A DNA stretch of 64,000 bases, from NCBI RefSeq assembly GCF_000226095.1, contig NC_016476.1:1612001-1676000 (forward strand), given 5' to 3'. The stretch comes from Thermothelomyces thermophilus ATCC 42464. Lineage: Eukaryota; Ascomycota; Sordariomycetes; Sordariales; Chaetomiaceae. Every line of letters starts with the position of its first letter. Position 1 is the first letter of the stretch. The notes below the pieces were generated by a model. That model made no database searches. It had not been told where the DNA came from and saw only the letters and a list, made by a program, of their open reading frames with translations. Shown piece after piece: positions 47,841-57,678 of this stretch. The translations under genes were made by a program, and so were the position numbers.

Positions 47841-50085
47841 ATGTGCGGCGTTGCCATCCTAATGCCTGCCTCAATGGATACCAATTTGGACCTTCCAATC
47901 GCACTGCGGCGCACGCGGCGAAGCATAGGCATATGCAGCAGCAAACCAGGAGAATCCTCAAAATCCGCATCACCATGCGCCTCGCCGAGACGTCCCACGA
48001 AAGCGACTCCGGCTGTGCGCACGCCAGATTCCAGAAAGAGGGGCGTCAGGTTCTCAGACCCAGGCCCCAGCATTGCTGGCGGGGGAGATAGTGAGCTGTC
48101 AACGGGGTTGACTCCCATGATACGCCGAACCTCTCTTCGTAGTAGCCAGATGTCGCGGCGCCACTCCACCCCGGGCAGACTGTTCCCTGCATCTCGCGGC
48201 ACCAGTGCGGATCCAGACGTACGAGCCCTTCCGGCGGGCGGCGAGGTCTACTTCCTTCCGCTCCGCCAGGTTCTTGACGGCCGAATCAAGCGCCGCATCC
48301 GGCGCAATGGCCTTAGTGAGGAGATGAACACCATCTCTGCCGAGAGGAAGCGTCGGGCCGAGGAGACGAAGGCTGAAATCGAGCGTCTCAAAGCGGAGCT
48401 GGCTAGGAAAGACGAGGAAATCCAGAGGCTGCACGACGAGACGGTCGTGTTAGACACCGAACGCGTCTGGGAGTTAGAGCAGCAGGTTGCGTCCCTCAAG
48501 CGGGAGCTGGCCAGTCGGTCAGGGGTGCAGCAGCAAGACCTGCCTAGCAGTCCAGCCTCCGAATGGACGAGAGCAGCACCGAACTCTTGCCAGGACGACT
48601 ATATGGAACTCGACATAGGCGATGATCTGGAAGAGTTTGGGGAGGCCACGAGGGCGGAACTGGAATGCAGCACTCCCACCAGGCGAATGCTAGCATCCTT
48701 CCCAACACCACCCGCAACAAGCCCGGAGCCGCAACCGCCTCAGACCCCTTGTAGACGCTCGTTTGGTACGCCGCGCTCGCATGTTGGTGTGCAAGCCACC
48801 TTTCCAGATCCCGACAAGCAACAACTAGAGCGAGAGCTCAAATCGCTCCAGCTTGAAGTTACCAAGTTGACGGCCACGCTAGAATCTTACTCATCCCTGG
48901 CTTCCCGTCTGTCAGACAAGCGGCTCAATCTTCCGCCATCCGAGCGGCCATCAACGGCAGACAGCGCAGAAGATCTTGAGGCCCACCTCAACACGGTTCT
49001 CCAGACATTATCCGACCGCACTGCAGCACTTGCAGAGCTCGACTCGTCTCTCAAAGGACTCGGGTTCCCCGGATCAGACGCCTTCGAGGTTGTTGAGTCC
49101 CTCCGCGCCAGCTTCCGATCGGCCCGCCTCGAGCTGGAGTACATCACCCCAGGCGAGATCACCTTGCCCCTCACCGGTGCAGGGGCCGCGGTACTGGATC
49201 TCGTCCTGAGCCGGCTTCGGGCCCTAGCCCAGAGGAACCGGGACGCAGACGAGGCCATCGACGAGCACCGCGCGACCGAGTTCTCCCTGCGCCAGCAGCT
49301 CAGCGCGCGCGTGACAGCCATGGACAGGCTCGCGGCACAGCTCACGGCGAGCGAGCGCGCCGCGCGCGACAAGGACGCCCCGCATCGCCGAGCTCGAGGA
49401 CGACATCGACCGCCTCCGGGCCGCCGTCCGCGCCCACGCACGCGACATGGCCGAGCTCGAGGCCCTCATCGGACGCATGGAGGCCGAGCAGTGCGACGGG
49501 ACCGCCGCCGCCGCCGCCCTGGAGGAGAAGCTCGCGGCGGCTGAGGCCCGCACGGCGGAGCTGCAGACGCAGATCGCGGACCTCTCCTCCGCGCATAAGG
49601 AGCAGCTGGCGAGGCTGAACCGAGCGCATGGCGCCGCTCTCGCCGAGCGGGATGCCCGCGTGACCGAGCTTGGGGGCCAAGTAGAACAGGCAAGGCATGC
49701 GCTGCACGACGCCCACCTGACCGTGCAGCGGCTGAGGGTCGAGAACGGTCGGCTGGGCGAGGCCAATGAGCGGCTAAAGGAGGAGAGCGCAAGGGAGAAG
49801 GCGAGGGCGGACAAGGTCGTTGCGGGCATGAAGAGCGACTTAGCACGCGTTATGAGAGCGGCCGAGGCGTTCTTGGGGGGTGATATTGCCGCTGCTGGTG
49901 AGGGGACTGACGGCGCCGGCACCGAGCAGGACCAAAGCCGGACCGTCGAGCTACGTGGTGCCGGTCCCGGCCACGATGAGACGGCGACACCCGCATGCGA
50001 GGCCAAGTCCGGGAGTCTGCTAAGTGGGGATCTGGCGAGATCACTCAAGAGCGGACGCAAAAAGGGAGGTACGATAGTGGAGTAG
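47841..50085 (+). CDS. Uncharacterised coiled-coil protein with an apparent +1 frameshift
   Basis: Two open frames, 47841-49544 and one ending at 50085, belong to one protein. The break is at the C4 run 49378-49381 (GACGCCCCGCATC). Upstream codons read DKDA, and in the next frame the sequence continues RIAELEDDIDRLRAAV, uninterrupted heptad-repeat sequence. Removing one C would give about 747 residues. The N-terminus (about 1-130) is Ser/Arg/Pro-rich and probably disordered. A conserved-looking LPLRQVLDGRIKRRIRRNGLSEEMN segment leads into coiled coils at about 165-235, 330-365 and most of 450-680. A second ATG at 47874 is a possible start. It could be a structural, spindle or septum-associated protein, but nothing proves this. 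The shift may be a sequencing error or a real mutation. Confidence 0.75.
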
Positions 50086-50365
50086 GACTCTTGGATGAGA
50101 GGGAGGAAGAGGAGTAGAAAGTCGGGACACCTCGGATTTGGATGGTTAATTCTTCGTGTCTGTCGCTTATTGTTTGTCTTATTCTTGAAAATACTCTACA
50201 TTATTTTTAATGGAGTTGGAAAAGAAACCCCATGGAATTTTTTTTTTTGGGGGGAATCCCTCGTATCCTGCCTGTGAGCTTCATCCCACGCAAACACGAA
50301 TCCTGTTGGTGGCCATCCTCCCTTGCTTCCTTCCGGTCGAAAAGAGCTTGTTCCCCGCGCATCTC

Positions 50366-51271
50366 TTACCACTGTCTCGAATCGCACATGCATGTCGTAA
50401 AGACCGGGTATGGGCCCCCACCATTCTTGCGCCACTCCTTCTCAGACCCTTCGAATCCCAATGCCCGGCTCATGGCGACAATCTTGGAGTATTCGTTGGC
50501 CCAGCAGTCAAGCGCCTCGGCCACCATCGTCCCGGCCTCGCGCATATCCATGACGTGCGGGATCGCGAGCCTCTCCAGTCTCTCCAACAGCCCGCCCTGG
50601 CGCACTTCCACCTGCCGACAAGCCGCCTCGCGGAGCGGACCGGCCCATCCAGCCCTGATCGCCACGTCCCTCATCGGCAGTGGCAGATACACCTCCTTCA
50701 TCTCCACCGCCCACGAGATCTGTCGGATCGCGGGCAGGGGAGCCCCATCACCTTCGTCGGGGCGGTCGCGGCGGTCGTTCTGGTCGGATCCCTGCCGATG
50801 CCGTAGCTGCAGGTAGTTGAAGTACCACGTCGCCAGGTCCTTGACCACCGCGAGGCGGACGCGGCTGGTCGCGACGCGGGGCCCGGGGAAGAGCTTGCGG
50901 CGCAGCTGCAGCCAGAAGCGGCTGTGGGCGAAGAAGACGTCGCAGTCGAGCATCAGCGTGTCGGTGCGCGGGTCGAACCAGGTGCCGCGGCCGAGCCAGG
51001 GCAGGTCGAGGTCGGTGACGGGCACGCGGCGCATGGTGGCGACGGCGCGCGACTCGCGGCAGACATAGGAGACGAGGCACGAGCGCGAGAAGACGAACCT
51101 GAGGAGCCGCTCGATGGTGGGATCGAGCGCCGCGTCGTGGTAGTGGTGGTGGCTGTGGGCGATCACGAGGCTGCTCAGGCGGATGACGCGCTGCGGGAGG
51201 CAGAGTTCCCAGATCATGACGCGTATCTCCGTCGGGAGGCGGCGGAACTGGGGAAAGGTCTGATGCGCCAT
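50366..51271 (-). CDS. 2EXR domain protein, 301 aa
   Basis: A single-exon minus-strand frame has the 2EXR signature FRRLPTEIRVMIWELC at 9-24. SYVCRESRAVATMRR and the WFDPRTDTLMLDCDVFF segment follow; the latter matches the DILWLDCEF position in the 45287 gene. A His-rich stretch (HSHHHYHDA) lies near residue 40. It is the closest to the classical fungal 2EXR architecture of the three genes here. It converges on the coiled-coil gene from the other side. Function is unknown. Confidence 0.87.
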   Translation of the reverse strand: MAHQTFPQFRRLPTEIRVMIWELCLPQRVIRLSSLVIAHSHHHYHDAALDPTIERLLRFVFSRSCLVSYVCRESRAVATMRRVPVTDLDLPWLGRGTWFDPRTDTLMLDCDVFFAHSRFWLQLRRKLFPGPRVATSRVRLAVVKDLATWYFNYLQLRHRQGSDQNDRRDRPDEGDGAPLPAIRQISWAVEMKEVYLPLPMRDVAIRAGWAGPLREAACRQVEVRQGGLLERLERLAIPHVMDMREAGTMVAEALDCWANEYSKIVAMSRALGFEGSEKEWRKNGGGPYPVFTTCMCDSRQW

Positions 51272-52003
51272 TCTGATGCTTTCTTTCCTGTCGACAGTGG
51301 AACTGCTTCAGGGAGATGCTACGATGGTTGACGGCGCCGTGTTTGTATGGTGCTGCGACGGTGAGTCATGGCTCCAACTGAAAAATAAACGCTGCTGTTC
51401 AACTTCTTTGCTGTTCCGAAATATTTCAGGTGATTGATTGATTTTCTAGTAAGGTATCTTACCTAACTAAACAGATACGCGAGTAATTAGGGGATGAGTC
51501 GCGCATAGATAGCATATGCGGGAAACCACGCCTCTCGGCCCCTGGACTCACCCCATCTGCAGGGTAGGTTCACGGGCCGCAGCCGCAGGCGGTCCATTCG
51601 ATGCGGCTCAGCGAGGGTAGGAACAATGGACGGGTGGATTGAAACAAGCTGGGCGGTTTCCGAGAGAAACGAAACTGAGCCTCCATCGCCAGGACTGCTA
51701 GCAGTGAAAGATGTAAGATATCGTGACACCCGCAGTCAGGTGTATTTAAGCATCAACATGCATAAACGGGTTGCCATTGACGTCGTTGAGCTCTGCTGGA
51801 ATTGATGGTGACTAACGAGCCTTTATCATAATTGTGTTATTCAGCTTAGATATTACGGGAGCTTAACAGTCTATAAGTCGTCGGGAGCTAGGAATAAACG
51901 AACGCTTCACCAATGTGCTTTCTAGTGTGAGCGAGCTACGGATACTAATGCTGAGCCAAAGTGTGTATAGCCAAACTAAAGGAAGGTCCCTTTGTTGCCT
52001 AAA
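51272..52003. other. Intergenic region left of the solo LTR
   Basis: Noncoding, with AAGGTATCTTACCTAACTAAACAGATAC near 51450-51477. No supported gene. CTAAA at 51999-52003 is the left target duplication of the solo LTR. Confidence 0.5.
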
Positions 52004-52217
52004 TGTCGAACGCAGTGGCAAGCTCGGGTAAGCATTCGAGAGAGCTTTGTAGCAGGTGGCTTGAAGGTCTAAAAGGTGTCTTGTGGAACTATCTAAGGAC
52101 GTATAAAGGAGAAAAACGAGTGATATTTATGAAGGAAATGGCCAAAGCGCTCGTGAGCGTGTTACGCGCTGTGGCTAGCGCGTGGCTAGTGCTTTAGAAA
52201 CTCTAGCGCTTCTGACA
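52004..52217. repeat. Solo LTR (214 bp) related to copia element D
   Basis: The sequence starts TGTCGAACGC and ends CTTCTGACA, with a perfect 5-bp duplication CTAAA (51999-52003 and 52218-52222). It aligns over its length with the LTR of element D (29688-29899), sharing both ends and several blocks, with substitutions and small gaps between. No internal region is attached, so it arose by LTR-LTR recombination. It is less AT-rich than the D copy. The 64-codon frame inside it is fortuitous. Confidence 0.85.
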
Positions 52218-53394
52218 CTAAAGGTACGGAGTACTGCGGGTATATTAAAAGGATGTAGTGCAGCGTCCATCTGCCTACTAGTACTTTCCTGAGTTTTTGA
52301 TTGGCCTTCCGGCCGTCCCTAACATCCAATGCCAGTTATTCTATTCATGCATCCTAGCTACATGCGTTACTAATCTTCCTGTTCTTTCTTCACAAGAGAG
52401 GGTGAGGGAGAGCGAGCAGCCGTTATGCCACACCACGGCCGAGGAGGGCCAATCCTTGGCTGCTATACCAAATTGTAAACAGATTATCTGGTGTCGTATG
52501 TACGAACGGGGCTGGGGACTTTGATTTGTCGACTCAAATCAGAAAGAGCTTTGTTGGCTTCATTCATGTCGTGCACAAGCGTTGCAAACAGTCCAGCAGG
52601 TTCTCGGATATACTGTAAGGCATGCCCTTACTTGGTATGGTGTGCGGAGTACAGTACATACCTTACAGATGTGCTGTACATTCTTCTAGGCTATATATTC
52701 TATGCTTACCTTACCTACACTTAGTACGTATAGTACCTTATTTATCGAGTGCCTTATCGTGATATTACTTATCACGCTAGCTTACCTGGTTGTCCGTTGT
52801 CACTCGGTCGGGTGCAACGGTGGGGAGGGACCCCGGTTTTGATTCGCTCAATACCTACTCCGTACACAGTAGCTTATGGGGGAGGTGCTAGACCACACAC
52901 AGTTGGCGGTCGCAAAGAACCCGCTTCTCCCCGGAAGGTTTCTGCGGACGCTTTTGTATGTACCGTACTGGAGTACGTATGGGCGAATTTCCCCTCCTCA
53001 ACAAACATCGTTATTAGGCATAAACAAAAAGTCCTGATGTTCATCTAGAAAGTGGGCTTATTTATCGCAACACCCCCCGGCCCACCGCAGCCGAGCCTTA
53101 GTGTACCGGATCCTTGCAGCACTTGCCTGACGACCAGCGCCAGAAATTTCCACCTCCGAAAACGCAATCGAGAGCCGAGATCTGCAAGATCTCTAGAATA
53201 CTGACCGCCAGCGTTTGTTCGTCGACATCGCTGCATTTCTGACACGCCCAGCTATGAGAGACATATTCATTAGCCGAGTCAGGTATACCTTCAATTGAAC
53301 TTGACAATCTTCGCCGCCGTATCATCAACACCAGTCGCGGCTCGACGACAAGGGAGTGCTGATTGCTCATTATTGGGAAGCCGATCTTGCCGAG
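52218..53394. other. Intergenic region, no supported gene
   Basis: It includes an AT-rich tract around 52640-52760 and two TACGGAGTA motifs (52225-52233; reverse at 52856-52864). No coding potential is recognised. Confidence 0.5.
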
Positions 53395-55269
53395 ATGGCA
53401 CCAAGAATTGAGCCGATCTGGTTATACGGTTTCTGCTTCAAGGTACAGGAACAGCTGCGCTTCAACAATTCGTGGGCTTGCGCGTTTCACACCAGCTGGT
53501 ACACGGATGAACAGCACCCGATGTGGGATTCAATAGAGGATCCAAGTAAGCGACGCGAGATTCGATACGGCAACAACATCTACGTCTTGTTCCGCGCTCT
53601 TTTACACTGCAAGAGGTTCTATGGCCAGGACAGTCTCTGGGTTGCCATTGCCCGCGGCTTCAATACCAGCCCGACCATCGTGAGGGTCACGTCTGAAATC
53701 CTTACCCAAGCCAGAAGGGAACAGCGATCCAAACCCATAAAAGACATTCCCGATACGGCACGCGCTGCCGATGAGTGGATTGACTTTTTGGATACCTATG
53801 ACCCGCGCCTCCGCAGCCTATCTGACCCCGAAGTCTACAACGTCAGCGAGGCCTTCTTTAAGGCTCAAGAAAAGAAACATCTCAACGCCGCGAGAGTGCC
53901 CACCAACCCTCGCCAGCGGCCCCTCTATATCACAAACCTGGACCGCCGTTCTCCTGAACGCTCACTTGATGGGGGTAGTGCGCCCATTCAGTCTCCGCCA
54001 GTCCAGCTAGAGAACCTCAGGGAGTCCGATAGACACCGTGGCCGGTCGCCGCCTCTCCGCCGCAAACGCTCCGCCTCACCAGAGGAGGGTGTCTCCTCCA
54101 AAATCAGGCGCACCGATTTTGATACTCGCCGGGACCCTCGCCTGGAACCGGAAAAACATGGCGCTCTTGATAAGCTGCCTACAATCCAGCCGACACGAAG
54201 CCCCCCGCGGGTGAACCAGCCGCGGGCTGCTCAACCTGCTCAGCCTGTTAAACCGGTTCAACCAGTCCAATCCACGCCTCAACCTGCTGGTCCTGAGGGA
54301 AACGAACCCCTTGCCAAGTCTCCAGGGTTATCCGCGCGAGTAGCACAGGTTGTTCCTCAGCAGACTACTCCGGCAAACAGTGGAGTTGCTCCTGGTGAGC
54401 CAGCACAGTCAAAGCTCTCGGCGCAACCTGTTTCTCAAACACCCTCTTCCATCCCGAAAGAAGAGTCATCATCACCTAAAGCACCAGCTCCTCCCGATGT
54501 TGACGACGCTTCCGCGCTGAAAGCACGCATCGTAAGCCTGGAGAAGCAGCTCGAAGAGGCCGAGAGCAAACGGACGAACCCAACACCTGTCCTAAGCTCT
54601 CCTCTTCCGAGCCAACTGGGGGAGGACATGGTAGCATTAAAAAAGGAAATGGCCACGGCAACTAACGCCGTCAGCACTATAATGGAATCCATGCACGACA
54701 TTGTGGACAATCTACAATCCCTGCAAGGAGAGATATCGGCTCTCGTCGCTGAACAAAAGGACCTCAAAACGACTCTGCCACAATCCATCAGCAGCAGCAA
54801 CGACGGCACCAAGAATCCCTCGTTCGACCTCAACGCCATCCTCCAGCCTCTTCAGAATCTAGACAACACGGTCAACGCCCTCCGGGCCGAGGTCTCCGAG
54901 CTCAAGAGAAACCAGGCCGCTCTCTCTGCCCCTACCAGCCAAACAACCGGGAATGACACCAAACAGCTCGAGACCCTCCTCCAGTCGCACACGGCCCGGC
55001 TCGACAAGCTGAGCCAGCAGATGGCCTCGCTCCAGCAGGCGCAACAACAGCAAGCACAGCGACACTCCCCCCAGCCGCAGGGGCAGCCCCAGAGCCTGCG
55101 CCAGGCCATGGCGGCCGCCGAGCGCGACCTCAAGCACCACCTGGCCACGGTGCAGGCGCTTTATCACCGCGGCGGCGCCGGCCGGGCGGTGACGGACCGC
55201 ACGGCCGACCTTCTGGTCACGCTGTCGGAGGCGGTGAGGGCCGCGCAGGCCGGTCAGGCGGGAATCTAA
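53395..55269 (+). CDS. Uncharacterised protein with conserved-looking N-terminus and coiled-coil tail, 624 aa
   Basis: The single frame starts at ATG 53395 (MAPRIEPIW); the frame is open upstream but has only a GTG there. Residues 1-170 look folded, rich in Trp, Tyr and Phe (FNNSWACAFHTSWYTD, NNIYVLFRALLHCKRFYG). Residues about 180-380 are Pro/Ser/Gln-rich with Arg-Ser and Ser-Pro sites and a basic RRKRSASPEE stretch that could be a nuclear signal. Residues about 390-600 contain coiled-coil segments and a Gln-rich run (QQAQQQQAQ). The overall design suggests a scaffold or chromatin/transcription-associated protein, but I recognise no family. Confidence 0.78.
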   Translation: MAPRIEPIWLYGFCFKVQEQLRFNNSWACAFHTSWYTDEQHPMWDSIEDPSKRREIRYGNNIYVLFRALLHCKRFYGQDSLWVAIARGFNTSPTIVRVTSEILTQARREQRSKPIKDIPDTARAADEWIDFLDTYDPRLRSLSDPEVYNVSEAFFKAQEKKHLNAARVPTNPRQRPLYITNLDRRSPERSLDGGSAPIQSPPVQLENLRESDRHRGRSPPLRRKRSASPEEGVSSKIRRTDFDTRRDPRLEPEKHGALDKLPTIQPTRSPPRVNQPRAAQPAQPVKPVQPVQSTPQPAGPEGNEPLAKSPGLSARVAQVVPQQTTPANSGVAPGEPAQSKLSAQPVSQTPSSIPKEESSSPKAPAPPDVDDASALKARIVSLEKQLEEAESKRTNPTPVLSSPLPSQLGEDMVALKKEMATATNAVSTIMESMHDIVDNLQSLQGEISALVAEQKDLKTTLPQSISSSNDGTKNPSFDLNAILQPLQNLDNTVNALRAEVSELKRNQAALSAPTSQTTGNDTKQLETLLQSHTARLDKLSQQMASLQQAQQQQAQRHSPQPQGQPQSLRQAMAAAERDLKHHLATVQALYHRGGAGRAVTDRTADLLVTLSEAVRAAQAGQAGI

Positions 55270-55891
55270 TATTATACAAGGTTCTACGCCTGGTGACTGT
55301 TCTTACTTCTCACACCTCCGTCGCCGGGGCTACGGCTACATATCCGAAGCACGTGTGTCCCCGGAGTCACATACTTGGAACATCAAAGATGGGTGGAATT
55401 GCTGGGTTTGAGTAGGGTGCCGGAGTAGTTTGGTGAGCAGCTCCGGAGAGTCGCTTAATCGGTGAAGTGGGAGGCTCAAGACTCCCTAAAAAGTTACCTC
55501 AGCGTTTATATGCATGCGGTGGATTGCATGAGAGCGGTGAGCGGGCCGCGGTTTTCGCGGTCGAGTGAACGAGATTGCGAAAATCTATCTTATCTTAGGA
55601 GGCGTTGTTTGATAAGTCGGACGCGGGGAGGAACGCGCAAGAAGAGACAGCTGCCCATTGGCGAGCTGAAAACGAGCTGCCTAAGGTTCGCTACAATCAT
55701 TTTATTTCCCTGGGTTACAGCGGTTAAGTCGCCATTAAAGCTGGGCACTATACCGATCCAGAATCTAATCTCATTGTGTCCGTTGATAGGAAGATGGCCA
55801 GGAGAGAACGGCGGCAAATCATGCACGCCTTGTGGACTCGTCGCGTTAGATGACTAAGGGAGAAAAAAAAAAAAAAACGACGATAAGAGTC
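55270..55891. other. Intergenic region, no supported gene
   Basis: Noncoding between convergent genes. An A-rich run (about 55862-55877) lies just beyond the cupin stop codon. Confidence 0.5.
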
Positions 55892-56610
55892 TCATTGTCT
55901 GGGGGGTTCCTTGATTTCGGCGCCGCCCCAACCTGTCAAATTGACCTCGACTGGGTGGCTGCCGCTGCGGATGATGACAAGATGCCAATCGACTTCCGAG
56001 TCGTTCACTGCTTGGTGCTCGGTCCAGGCCGGGATAAAAGCAAAATCGCCCGGGTCGAGGTCATGGCGTTCTGGCTCCTCGTCGTCCCCCGTGGGCTGGG
56101 AGAGAATGGCACCCTTGCCGGAGACTGCGTAGATGATGGTTTCTTCCCACGGCGGTTTAGAAGGAGTCGCTTCGCTAGGTTGTGCACACCCTTGCGGGTA
56201 TGTACATACATACGACAAGTGACGTGAGAGGCTGAGACACGTACCTTGTTCGCCGTGGTGGCGTACCGATGAGGAGGAGTTGGGCTTTAAAATGAGGACT
56301 GCAAAAAAAAAAAAGGTTCGTATGTATGTACAGTTACATCGGAAGCAAAGTCACATTGGCATGAAGGGGGTCACCTCGACTCACTTGAGGTGCACATCTT
56401 GTCCGTCTTGCCGACAACCGCGTTCCTGCTAATGACCCGTACCCCGGGCGTTGCAGCTGCGGTTTCACTGGACCCTGTCTCACCGGGAAGGATGTCGGCA
56501 GCCTTGGTAACGGTGACGGATGCCGGCAAAATCATGGGGAGGATATCCTGGATCAGCGGTAACAGGGATGTCATGTTGCTCAGATATCTCCGGGCCCCCA
56601 GAGGTGTCAT
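55892..56610 (-). CDS. Small cupin-domain protein, 192 aa
   Basis: Exons on the minus strand are 56385-56610, 56245-56298 and 56190-55892; the introns are 86 and 54 bp (donors GTGAGT and GTACGT, acceptors TGCAG and GCAAG). Joining them reconstructs a single cupin barrel: the ILKPNSSSSVRHHGEQ strand with paired His, ETIIYAVSGKGAIL, and the second motif GDFAFIPAWTEHQ. These supply likely metal ligands (HH, E, H). Members bind metal and can be isomerases, dioxygenases or sensors; the substrate is unknown. The second Met (MTSLLP) is an alternative start. The middle exon is very short (54 bp), and a poly-T run precedes its acceptor. Confidence 0.82.
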
Positions 56611-57678
56611 TCGCGACTCGGAGTTTGGTATGTAGAGAATTGCGGATGGCGGGTGATGAATCGTGACGACGTATGTGTGGCAGGGTTCGCAAGGGACAAA
56701 GTTGGATCGTGACTCGCTCAGCCAGGGTAATTTAGGTGCAGGAACCCGAACGCGCCAGTAAGGGATCTACGCAGCCCAGTTATTCAGTTAGAAGTCGCCC
56801 CAAACTCTGCAGCTCCCTGCCTAATCTGCGTAATTGGGCTCTGGAGGGAAGAGAAGGAAAAAAAATGAAGGAACCTGAACCCAACGAGGCAGGACCGGCT
56901 CGGGTCATCTTCGAGTCTTAACCTACAAGGGGAGTCCGCAACAGGGGCGCTGTCTTTCCAGAAGAGAATGACGACTCTAATGCTCAGTTATGGAAGTCAG
57001 ACGAGCACTCCCGTCCGACCCTAGTGTAGTTGCAGTGGTTTCTGAAGGCGCAGTCGGCGCGGGCCGCGGATTGATCAAAATGCACGGAAATATCCATACG
57101 CTAGTTAGTTTGAAGTGCACCGCTTGAGTGGGGTGGCTTGGTCCCACAAGGCGGCTGGGAACTAATCGCCCCCACAGACGGCAATGGGGCCAGAGCTCTC
57201 CTGTGGAAGGCGGGGAGCATCTGGGATCACTCCATTATTCCATACTTCGGTACTACTACCCTCGTTTAGTTACTGCGTTTTGTCCGCCAATTCTTAGGTA
57301 CCCAGAGAGTATAATGGATGCCACTGTCGAGAAGGGCACTTCAAATTACTTGGTTATGGGCCCGGCCTGCTGTTTGATGAGAAGCCGTCATCGAGTAAAG
57401 TAAGTTGAGGTTTCGTGCCGTGCGGCACCTGCAGCTGACGTGGGGACGTGGGGTTGCCAGGTCCCGACCTGGACATGCGTGGATGAATAACGCGGCTCCC
57501 TGCGCCTGGTGCTCCTGCACTATAGTAATCGACCTGGCATTGTCCAGAATCATGCGCGTCCGGCGATCATCGGCACCTTTTGCGATTTTCAATCTAGAAA
57601 GAAAAAACGCAGACACCTGCTCGGTCCCAGGGCCCCTCAACTCAGCACACCCCGCACTGCAGATGACACGGGCCGACA
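56611..57678. other. Divergent intergenic region cupin / F-box gene
   Basis: About 1.07 kb contains no supported gene; short frames on both strands lack similarity. It holds promoters for both neighbours. Confidence 0.5.

Noticed and set aside
48887-50060. Long minus-strand Arg/Ser/Ala-rich frames
   Set aside because: These are antisense shadows of the coiled-coil gene, low in complexity and without domain features.
52003-52197. 64-codon open frame
   Set aside because: It lies inside the solo LTR and has no protein-like features or counterpart in the D LTR.
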